From Nitrososphaerota archaeon (GTDB lineage Archaea > Thermoproteota > Nitrososphaeria > Nitrososphaerales > Gagatemarchaeaceae): DNA of 5,338 nt. The position numbers and the translations under genes are program-made. This document shows, in pieces, positions 4,024 through 5,338 of this stretch. The notes under the pieces were generated by a model. That model saw nothing but the letters and a program-made list of their open reading frames with translations, had not been told where the DNA came from and made no database searches. The stretch is taken from positions 29,323 through 34,660 of the forward strand of contig PLCG01000046.1 in the NCBI GenBank assembly GCA_003135575.1, in the 5' to 3' direction. Numbering within the stretch: the stretch's first letter is position 1; each line of letters opens with the position of its first letter.

Positions 4024-4827
4024 ATGAATCTTAGCCGCCCCACCGATGCCGGGGCCGGCTCAACAAGGCTCGGTCATCGGCGGAGATACAAAATACTGGC
4101 CCTGATCCTCGCAGTCGCAATCGCTCTCGCAGCCGTGGCAGCCGTGGCAGTAATTCAAACGAGATTGGCTCTCCACTACGTTGGCGTAGGCACTCCTATC
4201 CTTTTCGAGGCATCTCCAGTCTCCAGCCAGGGCCTAAGGCTCGACCTTGCCTACAACACGACCATTCTAAACCCGGGGCAGAGGCTGAACGTCATCGTCT
4301 CCCTCTTCAACACCCTCCCGTCAGTCAACACGGTCGTCACATCTAACGACTGGCTCTTCAAGGGCGTTCCCGTGGCGCTTTGGCCTCCTTGCTATTACAT
4401 CATGCCAGTGCAGGCAGTCGTGCTAAAGGGGAACTATACGCTGCAGGACTTGCGGACAGTCGCAAACGTCACCTCCGACATCGTGTGCATGGAGAGCGTC
4501 TCCATAGACCACGCAATCTTCCAACCAAGCAGCACAAAGGCCAACCTTACGGGAATCTACGATGTTTCCGATACAAACCAGACGCTGGGTCCATTCCTGC
4601 TGTCGGCGAACTTCACGACCAGCGGCTACTGGGACCTCCTGAGTAATTCGAAAGAGCTGAACCCACCCGTCCTCGGCCCTCTTAACCCTCCACCTACCGC
4701 GATCGGCTTTGTTCCTGGCGTGTATACTGTTGCGATCGCGGACGAGTGGGGGCAGGCGGTTATACTTCACGTCGTTGTTAGGGGAGTAAGCTCGGCGACA
4801 GGAAACCAAACAGCGGCCAGCGGCTGA
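4024..4827 (+). CDS. Membrane-anchored extracellular protein, type II topology, unknown family
   Basis: A 267-residue protein. Residues 1-22 are a polar basic cytoplasmic tail (LGHRRRYK) and 23-45 a hydrophobic anchor (ILALILAVAIALAAVAAVAV); the rest is outside the cell. The outer part is beta-rich: a segment at about 70-105 (LDLAYNTTILNPGQRLNVIV) resembles an immunoglobulin-like strand pattern, and the C-terminal part at about 228-253 (FVPGVYTVAIADEWGQAVI) reads like the last strands of such a domain. C123 and C155 are the only cysteines and could form one disulfide. Sequons occur at N78, N137, N148, N174, N185, N196 and N261, which suggests a glycosylated surface protein. The start is supported by GAGGT eight bases upstream and a TATA box at 3982. 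There is no catalytic motif and the function is unknown. It lies in the same direction as the next gene, which has its own promoter. Confidence 0.88.
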   Translation: MNLSRPTDAGAGSTRLGHRRRYKILALILAVAIALAAVAAVAVIQTRLALHYVGVGTPILFEASPVSSQGLRLDLAYNTTILNPGQRLNVIVSLFNTLPSVNTVVTSNDWLFKGVPVALWPPCYYIMPVQAVVLKGNYTLQDLRTVANVTSDIVCMESVSIDHAIFQPSSTKANLTGIYDVSDTNQTLGPFLLSANFTTSGYWDLLSNSKELNPPVLGPLNPPPTAIGFVPGVYTVAIADEWGQAVILHVVVRGVSSATGNQTAASG

Positions 4828-4876
4828 GTCCAATCAAAGGAAAATAGGGTTGCGCTGCGTACGTGGGACGGCAGCG

Positions 4877-4884
4877 CTATAAGA
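4877..4884 (+). promoter_or_regulatory. TATA box of the gene starting at 4914
   Basis: CTATAAGA is the best TATA match in the window. Its centre is 33 bases before the TTG at 4914, predicting a transcript start near 4906 and a leader of fewer than ten bases. The rest of the 4828-4913 gap shows no other feature. Confidence 0.6.
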
Positions 4885-4913
4885 CAGCAGTAGCCTCTTG
4901 AAATTGAAGAACT

Positions 4914-5338
4914 TTGCAACCTGCCGGTAAGATTGCGATAGCGTTGGTTGCCGTTGCGGTCGTCGCTGGACTGGGCTTTGAGCTAGTGTCGAATCCCGGA
5001 GGTAACGTGACGAACAGCAGCAATCTAACCACAAGCGCGACTTCCGTTGCTCTGGTTGGGTATTGCGGCTCCACTGGCACGTACAGGGTGGTGCCTCAGC
5101 TTCAGACCGGGCCATTCTATTTTAGGGTCGCCACCGACCAAGGCGCCACGGTCGCTAATGGGTCTCTGCTGATCACTCATTGGGGGATCAACGGTTCCGG
5201 GCTGATGGCCACCACGAACTACTGTCTGCACCTTCGACCGAACGCGACCGGCTTCATGCAGGTCGCGACGAACTACACAGGCATTCCGGAGACGGGCTTC
5301 TACAATGTGACCTTCACAGCCGGATACGACCAGGGGCC
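4914..5338 (+). CDS. Membrane-anchored extracellular protein, 3'-truncated by the window
   Basis: The frame is open to the window end, giving 141 visible residues. Residues about 6-22 are hydrophobic (KIAIALVAVAVVAGLGF), a signal or N-terminal anchor. Residues 26-44 are an Asn/Ser/Thr-rich linker and the rest is beta-rich, with C51 and C104 as a possible disulfide. Sequons occur at N31, N34, N37, N82, N93, N110, N120 and N131. An in-frame TGA at 4905-4907 limits the start. The TTG at 4914-4916 is the only plausible start before the hydrophobic segment and fits the TATA box. A ten-codon reading from the TTG at 4898 in another frame (LKLKNFATCR, then stop) could mean a frameshifted N-terminus, which I consider less likely. 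Its layout resembles the 4024-4827 and 2331-3191 proteins, but I see no clear sequence similarity. Function is unknown. Confidence 0.8.
   Translation, partial: MQPAGKIAIALVAVAVVAGLGFELVSNPGGNVTNSSNLTTSATSVALVGYCGSTGTYRVVPQLQTGPFYFRVATDQGATVANGSLLITHWGINGSGLMATTNYCLHLRPNATGFMQVATNYTGIPETGFYNVTFTAGYDQG

Noticed and set aside
3681..4043. Minus-strand 120-residue ORF across the Cys-rich gene
   Set aside because: Its His/Gln-rich middle is the antisense of the Cys-coding run and it has no promoter. The plus-strand reading is more coherent.
4423..4833. Minus-strand 136-residue ORF inside 4024-4827
   Set aside because: It is antisense to a well-supported membrane protein with a TATA box and ribosome site. 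Long antisense ORFs are common in GC-rich genes.
3315..4999. Direct repeat CGAATCCCGG (3316 and 4990) as paired att sites
   Set aside because: A ten-base match is expected by chance in a window of this size, and the second copy lies inside the coding sequence of a secreted protein.

Overview
The window looks archaeal. Promoters have A/T-rich TATA-like boxes about 22-32 bases upstream of start codons with almost no leader, and starts include TTG and GTG. The secreted proteins have Ser/Thr/Asn-rich stalks and many N-glycosylation sequons. The tyrosine recombinase is of a type I know from archaeal genomes. A Nitrososphaeria (Thaumarchaeota)-like or related soil/sediment archaeon would fit, but this is an inference from style, not an identification.

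Layout. (1) Bases 1-1076 (+): a 5'-truncated archaeal tyrosine recombinase with its full catalytic domain and C-terminal extension. (2) Bases 1005-1247 (-): a small protein convergent with the integrase; it is a paralogue of the small protein at 3467-3781 (-). (3) Bases 1388-2166: two divergent small two-helix membrane proteins (1388-1735 on -, 1909-2166 on +). Each is preceded by a tandem pair of a CGGGTGAT-cored repeat with exactly 27-bp spacing, the second copy of each pair abutting the TATA box. A third, partly decayed pair lies downstream at 2202-2245. (4) Bases 2331-3191 (-): a membrane-anchored or secreted protein with a long Ser/Thr stalk and a four-cysteine domain. (5) Bases 3240-3340: a GC-rich, foldable stretch ending in what looks like the 3' end of a tRNA gene, a possible integrase attachment remnant. 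(6) Bases 3467-3781 (-): the second paralogue. (7) Bases 3895-3987 (+): a 30-residue microprotein with 11 cysteines. (8) Bases 4024-4827 and 4914-end (+): two more membrane-anchored extracellular proteins, the last truncated by the window edge.

This looks like an accessory region shaped by integration. By eye the 1388-3240 block is more A/T-rich than the integrase and the two paralogue genes that flank it. No known defence or metabolic system is recognisable. The most promising undescribed material is the 27-bp-paired repeat module controlling small membrane proteins, the Cys-rich microprotein, and the pair of paralogous small proteins. No stretch longer than 300 bases lacks a gene; intergenic stretches are described under the regulatory, repeat and ncRNA entries.
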